This document shows positions 9,690 to 16,958 of a DNA stretch of 64,000 bases, one piece after another. The notes below the pieces were generated by a model, which made no database searches, was not told where the DNA came from, and was given only the letters and a program-made list of their open reading frames with translations. The stretch comes from Kitasatospora cinereorecta. Lineage in GTDB: Bacteria > Actinomycetota > Actinomycetes > Streptomycetales > Streptomycetaceae. The DNA is taken from the NCBI RefSeq assembly GCF_024172095.1, contig NZ_JAMZDX010000006.1, positions 496,001 to 560,000 of the forward strand, given 5' to 3'. Every line of letters begins with the position of its first letter. The stretch's first letter is position 1. The position numbers and the translations under genes are program-made.

Positions 9690-10636
9690 CCCCGCACCCG
9701 CCTTCCTCCGACCGGCAGCCGGACGACCACCCCGACATCGACGTCCTCGCCGACCTCACCGAGGACCTGCTCCCCGCCGAACGGGCAGCCGAGGTCCGCG
9801 CGCACCTCGCCGACTGCCCGGACTGCGCCGAGACCCACGCCGCGCTCGCCGAGGTCTCCCGGCTGCTGGGCGACACCGAACCTCCGGCCATGCCCGAGGA
9901 CATCGCCGCCCGGATCGACGCCGCCCTCGCCGCCGAGTCCGCCGCCCGCGCCGCCGTCACCCCGGCCCCCGAGCGGCCCGCGACCACGCCCGGCCCCCGG
10001 GCGTCCCGACCCACCCCGCCGCCGCCCGGACGCCCCAAGGAGGCCGCTCGACCCGGCGGCTCGACCCGGCCCGCGCCGGCCGGCGGGCCCGGCCGCAGCC
10101 GGCGCCGCAGCGCCACCCAACTCCTGCTCGTCACCGCCGTGCTGGCCGGTGTGCTCACCCTCGGCTCGGTCCTGCTCTTCCAGGGCACGCACGGCGGCGG
10201 CTCCACCGCGGTCACCGCCGACGCGGGCCACAGCGCCCCGGCCCTCGCTCCCGGCACCGGCTCCGGGGCCGGCAAGAGCACCGGTGCACCGTCCTCCCGG
10301 CTGCCCGCCACCGCCTCGCTCCAGGAGTTCCGCGAGGACACCCTGGCCGCCCAGGTCCACACCCTGCTGGCGACCCGCCCCTCCCCCGGCATCGCGGTGG
10401 AGAACCCGTCCGACGGCCGCCCCGCGAACCAGGCGCCGCCCGCCTGCGTCACCGCGGCGACCGGCCACGCCGACCGGCTCCCGCTGGCCACCGCCACCGG
10501 CCGCTACGGCACCACCCCGGTCACCGCGCTCGTCTACCCCTCCGCCGAGGGCACCGGCCGGGTCGACGTCTACCTGGTCACCCCCGACTGCCCGGGCGCC
10601 ACCGTCCTGCTGCAGCGCACCGTCAGCGACCACTGA
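9686..10636 (+). CDS. Anti-sigma factor (zinc-finger type) for the adjacent ECF sigma
   Basis: 316 residues, predicted single-pass membrane protein. Residues 40-47 carry H-x3-C-x2-C (AHLADCPDC), the zinc-binding anti-sigma motif, in a cytoplasmic domain of about 100 residues. A Pro-rich linker with basic residues (RSRRRS) precedes one transmembrane helix at about 145-165, followed by an extracellular Ser/Thr/Gly-rich region and a small C-terminal domain. The start overlaps the sigM stop by four bases. It is predicted to hold SigM inactive until an envelope signal; the signal is not visible from sequence. Confidence 0.87.
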   Translation: MTPHPPSSDRQPDDHPDIDVLADLTEDLLPAERAAEVRAHLADCPDCAETHAALAEVSRLLGDTEPPAMPEDIAARIDAALAAESAARAAVTPAPERPATTPGPRASRPTPPPPGRPKEAARPGGSTRPAPAGGPGRSRRRSATQLLLVTAVLAGVLTLGSVLLFQGTHGGGSTAVTADAGHSAPALAPGTGSGAGKSTGAPSSRLPATASLQEFREDTLAAQVHTLLATRPSPGIAVENPSDGRPANQAPPACVTAATGHADRLPLATATGRYGTTPVTALVYPSAEGTGRVDVYLVTPDCPGATVLLQRTVSDH

Positions 10637-10753
10637 CGCCGCCCCCGCGGCCGCCCGGGCGACCCGGTGGCCGTCCCCGCGACGGGCCGCTGATTCCTCC
10701 CCCGGACGGGAGCCGGAAGCCCACACTCCGAGAGCGTGGTGCACTCGGGCCTG

Positions 10754-10779
10754 GGAATGCGGGAGACTGGTCAGTCGTT
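10754..10779 (+). promoter_or_regulatory. Sigma-R type promoter of trxB
   Basis: GGAAT at 10754-10758 and GTT at 10777-10779 with exactly 18 bases between. This is the consensus GGAAT-N18-GTT recognised by the thiol-stress sigma factor SigR of Streptomyces, whose known regulon includes trxBA. A transcript start around 10785 would give a leader of about 60 bases. Confidence 0.85.
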
Positions 10780-10848
10780 GTCCCGGGCGGCGGAGCAGAA
10801 CCGCCCTCCCCGCACTACAGCGGGTCGCGATGCGAACCAGGAGATGCA

Positions 10849-11814
10849 GTGAGCGACGTCCGTAACGTGATCATCATCGGCTCCGGCCCGGCCGGATACA
10901 CCGCCGCCCTGTACACCGCGCGTGCCTCGCTGAAGCCGCTGGTGTTCGAGGGCGCGGTCACCGCCGGCGGTGCCCTGATGAACACCACCGAGGTCGAGAA
11001 CTTCCCGGGCTTCCGCGACGGCATCATGGGCCCCGAGCTGATGGACAACATGCGCGCCCAGGCCGAGCGCTTCGGCGCCGAGCTGGTGCCGGACGACATC
11101 GTCTCCGTCGACCTCACCGGTGACGTCAAGACCGTCACCGACTCCGAGGGCACCGTCCACCGCGCCCGCGCCGTGATCGTCACCACCGGCTCCCAGCACC
11201 GCAAGCTGGGCCTGCCCCGCGAGGACGAGCTCTCCGGCCGCGGTGTCTCCTGGTGCGCCACCTGCGACGGCTTCTTCTTCCGCGACCAGGACATCGCGGT
11301 GGTCGGCGGCGGCGACACCGCCCTGGAGGAGGCCACCTTCCTGTCCCGCTTCGCCCGCTCGGTGACGGTCGTCCACCGCCGCGACTCCCTGCGCGCCTCC
11401 AAGGCGATGCAGGAGCGCGCCTTCGCCGACCCGAAGATCTCCTTCGCCTGGGACAGCGCGGTGGACGAGATCCACGGCGACCCGAAGCTGACCGGTCTCA
11501 CCCTGCGCGACACCACCACCGGCGAGAAGCGCGAGCTGGCGGTCACCGGCCTGTTCATCGCGATCGGCCACGACCCGCGCTCCGCGCTCTTCCAGGGCCA
11601 GCTGGACCTGGACGCCGAGGGCTACCTCACCGTGGACGCCCCCTCCACCCGGACCAACATCCCCGGCGTCTTCGCCGCCGGCGACGTGGTCGACCACACC
11701 TACCGCCAGGCGATCACCGCTGCGGGCACCGGCTGCTCGGCCGCGCTGGACGCCGAGCGCTACCTCGCCTCGCTGGCCGACCTGGAGGCCCAGGCCGCCG
11801 CGGTCGCCGTCTGA
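10849..11814 (+). CDS. trxB: Thioredoxin reductase
   Basis: NADPH-dependent flavoprotein that reduces thioredoxin in the cytoplasm; 321 residues, the normal size. The FAD-binding GSGPAG is at residues 11-16, the redox-active pair is CATC at about 136-139, and the NADPH-binding GGGDTALEEA follows. The FAD-binding end motif TNIPGVFAAGDV is near the C-terminus. The GTG start has CAGGAGA just upstream; the nearby ATG at 10844 reads into a stop after two codons. The sigma-R type promoter upstream implies induction by disulfide stress. trxA follows after 99 bases. Confidence 0.96.
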   Translation: MSDVRNVIIIGSGPAGYTAALYTARASLKPLVFEGAVTAGGALMNTTEVENFPGFRDGIMGPELMDNMRAQAERFGAELVPDDIVSVDLTGDVKTVTDSEGTVHRARAVIVTTGSQHRKLGLPREDELSGRGVSWCATCDGFFFRDQDIAVVGGGDTALEEATFLSRFARSVTVVHRRDSLRASKAMQERAFADPKISFAWDSAVDEIHGDPKLTGLTLRDTTTGEKRELAVTGLFIAIGHDPRSALFQGQLDLDAEGYLTVDAPSTRTNIPGVFAAGDVVDHTYRQAITAAGTGCSAALDAERYLASLADLEAQAAAVAV

Positions 11815-11835
11815 CCTGCCCCCCGCCGCCGGCCC

Positions 11836-11849
11836 GTTCCACGTGAAAC
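11836..11849. promoter_or_regulatory. parS: Near-perfect parS between trxB and trxA
   Basis: GTTCCACGTGAAAC differs from the parS consensus at one base (position 4, T to C). One half-site is intact, so weaker ParB binding is plausible. Confidence 0.65.
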
Positions 11850-11913
11850 AGAACGGCACCCGGCATTGTTGTCACCAACGCACCCCCCTTCGCCCGACCC
11901 CTAAGGAGTCCCC

Positions 11914-12240
11914 GTGGCCGGCGCCACCAAGGAAGTGACCGACGCGAACTTCGACGCCGAGGTCCTCAAGAGCGACAAGCCCGTCCTGGTCGACTTCTGG
12001 GCCACCTGGTGCGGCCCGTGCCGCCAGGTCGCCCCGATCCTCGAGGAGATCGCGGCCGAGCACGGCGACAAGCTGACCATCGCCAAGCTCGACGTCGACG
12101 CCAACCAGGCGACGGCCGCGCAGTACAACGTGATCTCCATCCCGACCCTGAACGTCTACCGGAACGGCGAGCTGGTGAAGACCATCACCGGCGCCCGCCC
12201 GAAGGCCGCGCTGCTGCGCGAGCTCGCCGAGTTCATCTAG
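11914..12240 (+). CDS. trxA: Thioredoxin
   Basis: 108-residue cytoplasmic thioredoxin. The active site WCGPC gives catalytic cysteines 33 and 36, and the cis-proline loop SIPT is at about residues 73-76. Length and fold are standard. A GTG start follows CTAAGGAGTC, a strong ribosome binding site. It is the electron acceptor of the trxB product upstream and is probably co-transcribed with it. A strong palindromic terminator follows seven bases after the stop. Confidence 0.96.
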   Translation: MAGATKEVTDANFDAEVLKSDKPVLVDFWATWCGPCRQVAPILEEIAAEHGDKLTIAKLDVDANQATAAQYNVISIPTLNVYRNGELVKTITGARPKAALLRELAEFI

Positions 12241-12246
12241 TCGGCC

Positions 12247-12290
12247 ACACCGAGCGCCCCCCGGAGGATCCTCCGGGGGGCGCTCGGTGT
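12247..12290. terminator. Perfect 44-bp palindromic terminator between convergent trxA and GNAT genes
   Basis: A 44-base perfect inverted repeat centred between 12268 and 12269 (core GGAGGATCCTCC). It lies between the stops of two convergent genes and would stop transcription in both directions. It lacks a long T tract, as is common in high-GC actinomycetes. Its last two bases are the first two of the next parS site. Confidence 0.85.
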
Positions 12291-12302
12291 TTCACGTGAA
12301 AC
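12289..12302. promoter_or_regulatory. parS: parS site abutting the trxA terminator
   Basis: Perfect GTTTCACGTGAAAC in the trxA/acetyltransferase intergenic region. It shares its first two bases with the terminator palindrome. Confidence 0.93.
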
Positions 12303-12323
12303 CGTTCCCGCCCACGTGTCGGC

Positions 12324-12944
12324 TCAGAACGGACGCAGGGCGGGTTCCTTCCGCCGGCTCCCGCCGAGCAGCCGCTCCAGCGCCCCCTCCACGTCACCGC
12401 GCCAGGAGAGCGTGGTGCGGGCCTCCAGCCGCAGCCGCGGGTACCGCTGGTGCGGCCGGACGGTCTTGAAGCCCACCGCCAGCAGATGGTCGGCCGGCAG
12501 TACGCAGCTCGGGATCTCCCGGCCCACCGCGCCGAACGCCTCGATCGCCCGGAAGCCCCGGCCGATCAGGTCCTTGGCCACCGACTGGACCAGCACCCGT
12601 CCGAGTCCCTGCCGCTGGTATCCGGGCAGGAGTCGGCTGACCATCAACTGCACCGCGTCCGGCGAGATCGGACTGGTCGGGAACGACTGCGAGCGCGGCA
12701 CGTACGCCGGCGGGGCGTAGAGCACGAACCCGGCGGGTACCCCGTCCACGTACGCCACCCGGCCGCACGACCCCCACTCCAGCAGGACGTCGGAGATCCA
12801 TCCCTCCTTCTCCGACTCGGCCTTCCCCGACTCCACCGCCGCCCGGCCGCTCACCGGGTCGAGCTCCCAGAACACACAGGAGCGGCAGGTCGTCGGAAGG
12901 TCCGCGAGGTTGTCCAGCGTCAGCGGAACGATCCTCCGCCCCAC
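12324..12944 (-). CDS. GNAT family N-acetyltransferase
   Basis: About 206 residues. The acetyl-CoA-binding region of the GNAT fold is visible as PGYQRQGLGRVLVQ (R-x-x-G-x-G/A type), preceded by a beta strand region (AGFVLYAPP). The substrate is unknown. GTG 12944 was chosen because GGAGGAGG lies eight bases upstream. It sits between trxA (convergent) and parB (same strand), a position conserved in Streptomyces, and is not obviously coupled to parB (103-base gap with a parS). Confidence 0.82.
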   Translation of the reverse strand: MGRRIVPLTLDNLADLPTTCRSCVFWELDPVSGRAAVESGKAESEKEGWISDVLLEWGSCGRVAYVDGVPAGFVLYAPPAYVPRSQSFPTSPISPDAVQLMVSRLLPGYQRQGLGRVLVQSVAKDLIGRGFRAIEAFGAVGREIPSCVLPADHLLAVGFKTVRPHQRYPRLRLEARTTLSWRGDVEGALERLLGGSRRKEPALRPF

Positions 12945-13005
12945 TCCCCACACCTCCTCCTCAGTGTCGGACTCCAGTCTGCTCCGGACAGCAGAACGGG
13001 TGCAC

Positions 13006-13019
13006 GTTTCACGTGAAAC
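13006..13019. promoter_or_regulatory. parS: parS site upstream of the GNAT gene
   Basis: Perfect GTTTCACGTGAAAC in the gap between parB and the acetyltransferase gene. Confidence 0.93.
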
Positions 13020-13047
13020 ATGCACCCGTCCATGCGTCGTGGATGGC

Positions 13048-14148
13048 TCAGCCCTTGGAGAGCCGCAGCCCGTCCTCCCCCGGAGCCAGGCTGTCGAGGA
13101 TCCGGTTGAGGTCCTCGACCGAGGCGAACTCCAGCACCACCTTGCCCTTGCCGAGCTTTCCGCCGCGCTGGGAGACCTCGACCTTGACCCGGGTGTCGAA
13201 GCGGTCGGAGAGCCGGTCGGCCAGCTCGTTGAAGGCCGGGGAGAGGATCTTGCCGGCCTTCGGGGCGGCGGCCTTCTTCGGCGCCTCCTCACGGCCCATC
13301 AGCGCCACGATCTCCTCGGTGGTCCGCACCGAGAGGCCCTCCGCGATGATCCGCTTGGCCAGCTGGTCCTGCCGCTCGCCGTCGGCGACCCCGAGCAGCG
13401 CGCGGGCGTGCCCGGCGGTGATCACCCCGGCGGCCACCCGGCGCTGCACGGCCGGCGAGAGCTTCAGCAGCCGCAGCGTGTTGGAGACGTGCGAACGGGA
13501 GCGTCCGATCCGGTCGGCCAGCTCGTCGTGGGTGCAGGAGAAGTCGCGCAGCAGCTGGTCGTAGGCGGCCGCCTCCTCCAGCGGGTTGAGCTCGGCGCGG
13601 TGCAGGTTCTCCAGCAGCGCGTCCAGCAGCAGCTTGTCGTCGTCGGTCGCGCGGACGATCGCGGGGATCAGCTCCAGGCCGGCCAGCCGGGAGGCCCGCC
13701 AGCGCCGCTCGCCCATGATCAGCTCGTAGCGGTCGGGTCCGGCCTGACGGACCACCACCGGCTGGAGCAGACCCACCTCCTTGATGGAGGCGACCAGCTC
13801 GTCCAGCTTCTCCTCGTCGAAGACCTCGCGCGGCTGCCGCGGGTTGGGGGTGATCGACTCCAGCGGGAGCTCGGCGAAGCGTGCCCCGTCGACCGGCGCC
13901 AGCGCCTGCTCCAGCACACTGGCCGGGACGCTCTCGCCGGCCAGCTCGCGCAGGCTCTCGGCGGCGGCCTTGGCCGCCACCGTGCCGCGGTCGGTGGGCA
14001 GCACCGGCAGCGACGCCGGGGAGAGCACACCCGCCCCGCGGGCGGGCGGCGCCACCGCGGGTTCGGCCGTGCCGACTCCGCCGGCCGGCGCGGTCGCCGG
14101 GATCAGCGCCCCGAGCCCTCGTCCCAGACCCCTGCGCGCACCACTCAC
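13048..14148 (-). CDS. parB: Chromosome partitioning protein ParB
   Basis: About 366 residues; binds parS sites and spreads or clamps on DNA to organise the origin region for segregation in sporulating hyphae. The N-terminal CTP-binding ParB/Srx domain contains ITPNPRQPR and GERRWRAS (the arginine motif). A central helix-turn-helix follows (THDELADRIGRSRSHVSNTLRLL), then a C-terminal dimerisation domain. The first residues include RRGLGRGLGALI, the basic N-terminal motif that contacts ParA. GTG 14148 overlaps the parA stop by four bases, so the pair is coupled. Confidence 0.96.
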   Translation of the reverse strand: MSGARRGLGRGLGALIPATAPAGGVGTAEPAVAPPARGAGVLSPASLPVLPTDRGTVAAKAAAESLRELAGESVPASVLEQALAPVDGARFAELPLESITPNPRQPREVFDEEKLDELVASIKEVGLLQPVVVRQAGPDRYELIMGERRWRASRLAGLELIPAIVRATDDDKLLLDALLENLHRAELNPLEEAAAYDQLLRDFSCTHDELADRIGRSRSHVSNTLRLLKLSPAVQRRVAAGVITAGHARALLGVADGERQDQLAKRIIAEGLSVRTTEEIVALMGREEAPKKAAAPKAGKILSPAFNELADRLSDRFDTRVKVEVSQRGGKLGKGKVVLEFASVEDLNRILDSLAPGEDGLRLSKG

Positions 14149-15110
14149 CGGTTGTCCTCCATCGTGCTGCCGTGCTCTGCCGTCGGCGCCGCGTGCCGGC
14201 CGGAGCCGGTGCGCTGCTGCCCCACCGTGCCGGCGGCCCCGCGGACCGCCAGTTCCCGGGCCGCCTCCAGGTAGGAGAGCGCACCGCTGGAACCAGGATC
14301 GTAGGTCAGCACGGTCTGCCCGTAGCTGGGGGCCTCGGAGATGCGCACCGAGCGCGGGATCGCGGTCCGCAGCACCTCCTGCTCGAAGTGGGTGCGGACC
14401 TCCTCGGCGACCTGGGCGGCCAACCGGGTCCGGGCGTCGTACATGGTCAGCAGGATGGTGGAGACGTGCAGCACCGGGTTGAGGTGCGCCCGGACCAGCT
14501 CCACGTTGCGCAGCAGCTGGCCGAGGCCCTCCAGCGCGTAGTACTCGCACTGGATCGGGATCAGCACCTCCTGGCCGGCCACCAGGGCGTTGACGGTGAG
14601 CAGGCCGAGCGAGGGCGGGCAGTCGATCAGGACGTAGTCCAGCGGCTGCTCGTACGCGGCGATGGCGCGCTGCAGCCGGCTCTCCCGGGCCACCAGCGAG
14701 ACCAGCTCGATCTCCGCGCCGGCCAGGTCGATGGTGGCGGGGCAGCAGAACAGGCCCTCGACGTCCACCACCGGCTGGACCACGTCGGCCAGCGGCCTGC
14801 CCTCGACCAGCACGTCATAGATGGACGGCACCTCGGCGTGGTGGTCGATGCCGAGCGCAGTCGAGGCATTGCCCTGCGGGTCCAGGTCGATCACCAGGAC
14901 GCGCAGCCCGTGCATGGCGAGCGAGGCGGCCAGGTTGACGGTGGTGGTGGTCTTGCCCACCCCGCCCTTCTGGTTGGCCACCACCATCACCCGGGTCGTG
15001 GCGGGCCTGGGCAGCCCTTCGCCCGCGCGTCCCGCGACCTGCACCGCGGCCTGGGCAGCGCGTGCGATGGGCGTGTCATCGACCTGAGCGACGATCTCGG
15101 AGTCCTGCAT
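14145..15110 (-). CDS. parA: Chromosome partitioning ATPase ParA
   Basis: Deviant Walker-type ATPase, about 321 residues, that positions ParB-origin complexes. The Walker A motif KGGVGKTT lies at 48-55, DLDPQGNAS (switch I) and LIDCPPSLG (Walker B/switch II) follow. ATG 15110 gives the length usual in Streptomyces, although its ribosome binding site is weak. The frame stays open upstream through a parS site. The gene has parS sites at 15121 and 15218 just upstream, so ParB could influence its own operon. Confidence 0.95.
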   Translation of the reverse strand: MQDSEIVAQVDDTPIARAAQAAVQVAGRAGEGLPRPATTRVMVVANQKGGVGKTTTTVNLAASLAMHGLRVLVIDLDPQGNASTALGIDHHAEVPSIYDVLVEGRPLADVVQPVVDVEGLFCCPATIDLAGAEIELVSLVARESRLQRAIAAYEQPLDYVLIDCPPSLGLLTVNALVAGQEVLIPIQCEYYALEGLGQLLRNVELVRAHLNPVLHVSTILLTMYDARTRLAAQVAEEVRTHFEQEVLRTAIPRSVRISEAPSYGQTVLTYDPGSSGALSYLEAARELAVRGAAGTVGQQRTGSGRHAAPTAEHGSTMEDNR

Positions 15111-15120
15111 GGGGGTCAGT

Positions 15121-15134
15121 GTTTCACGTGAAAC
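15121..15134. promoter_or_regulatory. parS: parS site directly upstream of parA
   Basis: Perfect GTTTCACGTGAAAC eleven bases upstream of the parA ATG. Confidence 0.93.
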
Positions 15135-15217
15135 CGGAGCAGCAACAGTCGCGGCCCGGACCCGGCCGAGCCCGGCATGGAGCCCTTGATCAAGTACTCC
15201 GGTGAGGAGTGAGCGAC

Positions 15218-15231
15218 GTTTCACGTGAAAC
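15218..15231. promoter_or_regulatory. parS: parS site in the parA-rsmG gap
   Basis: Perfect GTTTCACGTGAAAC, 97 bp from the previous site. Confidence 0.93.
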
Positions 15232-15279
15232 ACGATGCCCGGAATGTCGTAAATCTGACGGTGCGACACACCGGAGCGA

Positions 15280-16068
15280 TCAACGTCGGCGGCGCCCCGC
15301 ACCCCGTCCGGCCGTATCCCCGCCCTTGCCGCCGCGGCCGGCCCTAGCCGCCTTGGCCCGCCGGTTGGCCGCCCGCACCCCGCCGGGGCTCTCCCCCGCC
15401 TCCACCCGGACCACCCGGGTCGAGGTCTCCAGCACGCCCTCGCCGACCGAGAGCACCGACCACTTCACCGCACCCAGCCGGCTCAGCGCCGCGTGCGAGT
15501 CGGCCAGCTCCTGCTCCGCGGTGTCGCCCTTCAGCGCCAGCATCTGCCCGTACGGGCGCAGCAGCGGCATCCCCCAGCCGGCCAGCCGGTCCAGCGGCGC
15601 CACCGCGCGCGCGGTCACCACGTCCACCGCCACCTTGCCCACGGTCTCTTCGGCCCGGCCGCGCAGCACGGTCACGTTCTCCAGACCGAGCTCCCGGACC
15701 ACCTCCTCCAGGAAGGTGGTCCGCCGCAGCAGCGGCTCCAGCAGGGTCACCGAGACGTCGGGGCGCGCCAGCGCCACCGGGATGCCGGGCAGGCCGGCCC
15801 CGGAGCCCACGTCGCACAGCGAGGCGTTGGCCGGCAGCAGCTCCGCCAGCACCGCGCAGTTCAGCACGTGCCGGTCCCACAGCCTCGGCACCTCGCGCGG
15901 ACCGATCAGCCCGCGCTGCACCCCGGCCGTCGCCAGCAGCTCGGTGTAGCGCACGGCCATCGGCAGGCGATCCCCGAAGATCTGCCCGGCCACGGCCGGA
16001 GCCTCGGTCAGGCCCTCCACCGGCCCGCCCTCGGCCGGAACCTCGGCCGCCACGCCGTCCCTGTCCAT
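15280..16068 (-). CDS. rsmG: 16S rRNA (guanine527-N7)-methyltransferase RsmG (GidB)
   Basis: About 262 residues. SAM-dependent methyltransferase that modifies G527 of 16S rRNA; loss gives low-level streptomycin resistance in several bacteria. The SAM-binding motif CDVGSGAGLPGIP is clear, and LWDRHVLNC upstream is the typical GidB signature. The C-terminus is an Arg/Gly-rich tail. ATG 16068 has GGAGAGG upstream; GTG 16086 is an alternative. It is upstream of parAB on the same strand, as in most actinomycetes. Confidence 0.94.
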   Translation of the reverse strand: MDRDGVAAEVPAEGGPVEGLTEAPAVAGQIFGDRLPMAVRYTELLATAGVQRGLIGPREVPRLWDRHVLNCAVLAELLPANASLCDVGSGAGLPGIPVALARPDVSVTLLEPLLRRTTFLEEVVRELGLENVTVLRGRAEETVGKVAVDVVTARAVAPLDRLAGWGMPLLRPYGQMLALKGDTAEQELADSHAALSRLGAVKWSVLSVGEGVLETSTRVVRVEAGESPGGVRAANRRAKAARAGRGGKGGDTAGRGAGRRRR

Positions 16069-16114
16069 CTGTGCCTCTCCGCTCACCGTCGAATCCACCC
16101 GCCGTACCTGCACT

Positions 16115-16128
16115 GTTTCACGTGAAAC
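16115..16128. promoter_or_regulatory. parS: parS site upstream of rsmG
   Basis: Perfect GTTTCACGTGAAAC 47 bp upstream of the rsmG start. It is the parS site in this window closest to oriC. Confidence 0.93.
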
Positions 16129-16241
16129 GTCCCACCGCGCAGTGCCACCGCACGTCACCACGCACGTTCCCACCCCGCGGTCCCCCGGCGCAAAGCGGGG
16201 GCCGGGGAAGGTGCCCCCCGCCGATCCAAGGGGCGCCCGCG

Positions 16242-16313
16242 CCCGACCCCGTAGACCCGACCCCGTAAACCCGTAGACCCGACCCCGTAAACCCGTAAAC
16301 CCGACCCCGTAAA
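16242..16313. repeat. Short tandem repeat between rsmG and jag
   Basis: 72 bp built from two units, CCCGACCCCGTARA (14 bp, four copies) and CCCGTARA (8 bp, two copies), in the order 14-14-8-14-8-14. It lies in the 301-bp gap between jag and rsmG, which otherwise holds the parS at 16115 and a terminator-like hairpin. The composition changes abruptly from the flanks. Likely a replication-slippage array. Confidence 0.88.
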
Positions 16314-16318
16314 GGGGA

Positions 16319-16348
16319 CGACCCCGCCCGCAGAAGCGGACGGGGTCG
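16319..16348 (-). terminator. Hairpin downstream of jag
   Basis: A 13-bp stem with one mismatch and an AGAA loop, 22 bases past the jag stop. A probable end for the rpmH-to-jag transcript. Confidence 0.6.
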
Positions 16349-16369
16349 GTCACCGGACCGCCACCGGCG

Positions 16370-16891
16370 TCAGGCCGGCAGCACGACCACACAACGCTGG
16401 GGCTCCTCGCCCTCCGACTCGCTGCGCAGGCCGGCCGCCGCCACCGCGTCGTGCACCACCTTGCGCTCGAACGGCGTCATCGGCTTCAGCTTGACCTGCT
16501 CACCGGTCCTGCGGACCTGCTCGGCCGCCTCGGCGCCGAGCTCGGCCAGCTCGGAGCGCTTGCGCGCCCGGAAGCCGGCGATGTCCAGCATGAGGCGGCT
16601 GCGCTCGCCGGTCTCCCGGTGGACGGCCAGCCGGGTCAGCTCCTGCAGCGCCTCCAGCACCTCGCCGTCGTGGCCCACCAGGCGCTGCAGCGTCCGGTCG
16701 TCGCCGTCGCTCACGATGGACACCAGGGCGCGATCGCCCTCGACGTCCATGTCGATGTCACCGTCGAGGTCCGCGATGTCCAGCAGACCCTCGAGGTAGT
16801 CGGCCGCGATGTCACCCTCGCGCTCCAGACGCGTGATGACCTCGGCGCCGCCCGCGGGCGCATCGACCGCGGAGGTGGTGCCTTCCGTCAC
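16370..16891 (-). CDS. jag: Jag/KhpB family RNA-binding protein (KH and R3H domains)
   Basis: About 173 residues. A KH domain occupies roughly residues 30-110 (RLVGHDGEVLEALQELTR is the GxxG-like loop region). The C-terminal R3H domain has RSRLMLDIAGFRARKR and then PFERKVVHDAV with the spaced Arg and His. This is the SpoIIIJ-associated protein made next to YidC, thought to bind small RNAs and affect cell shape and division. GTG 16891 has AAGGAG seven bases upstream. Confidence 0.92.
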   Translation of the reverse strand: MTEGTTSAVDAPAGGAEVITRLEREGDIAADYLEGLLDIADLDGDIDMDVEGDRALVSIVSDGDDRTLQRLVGHDGEVLEALQELTRLAVHRETGERSRLMLDIAGFRARKRSELAELGAEAAEQVRRTGEQVKLKPMTPFERKVVHDAVAAAGLRSESEGEEPQRCVVVLPA

Positions 16892-16958
16892 TGGTGGACT
16901 CCTTCGATGAGGATGGGCCCTCGGATGGGGGCCGAGTAGGAGGTTCTGGAGAGGTCCG

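Noticed and set aside
16242..16313. Possible CRISPR array
   Set aside because: Units are 8 to 14 bp with no unique spacers and no cas genes anywhere in the window.
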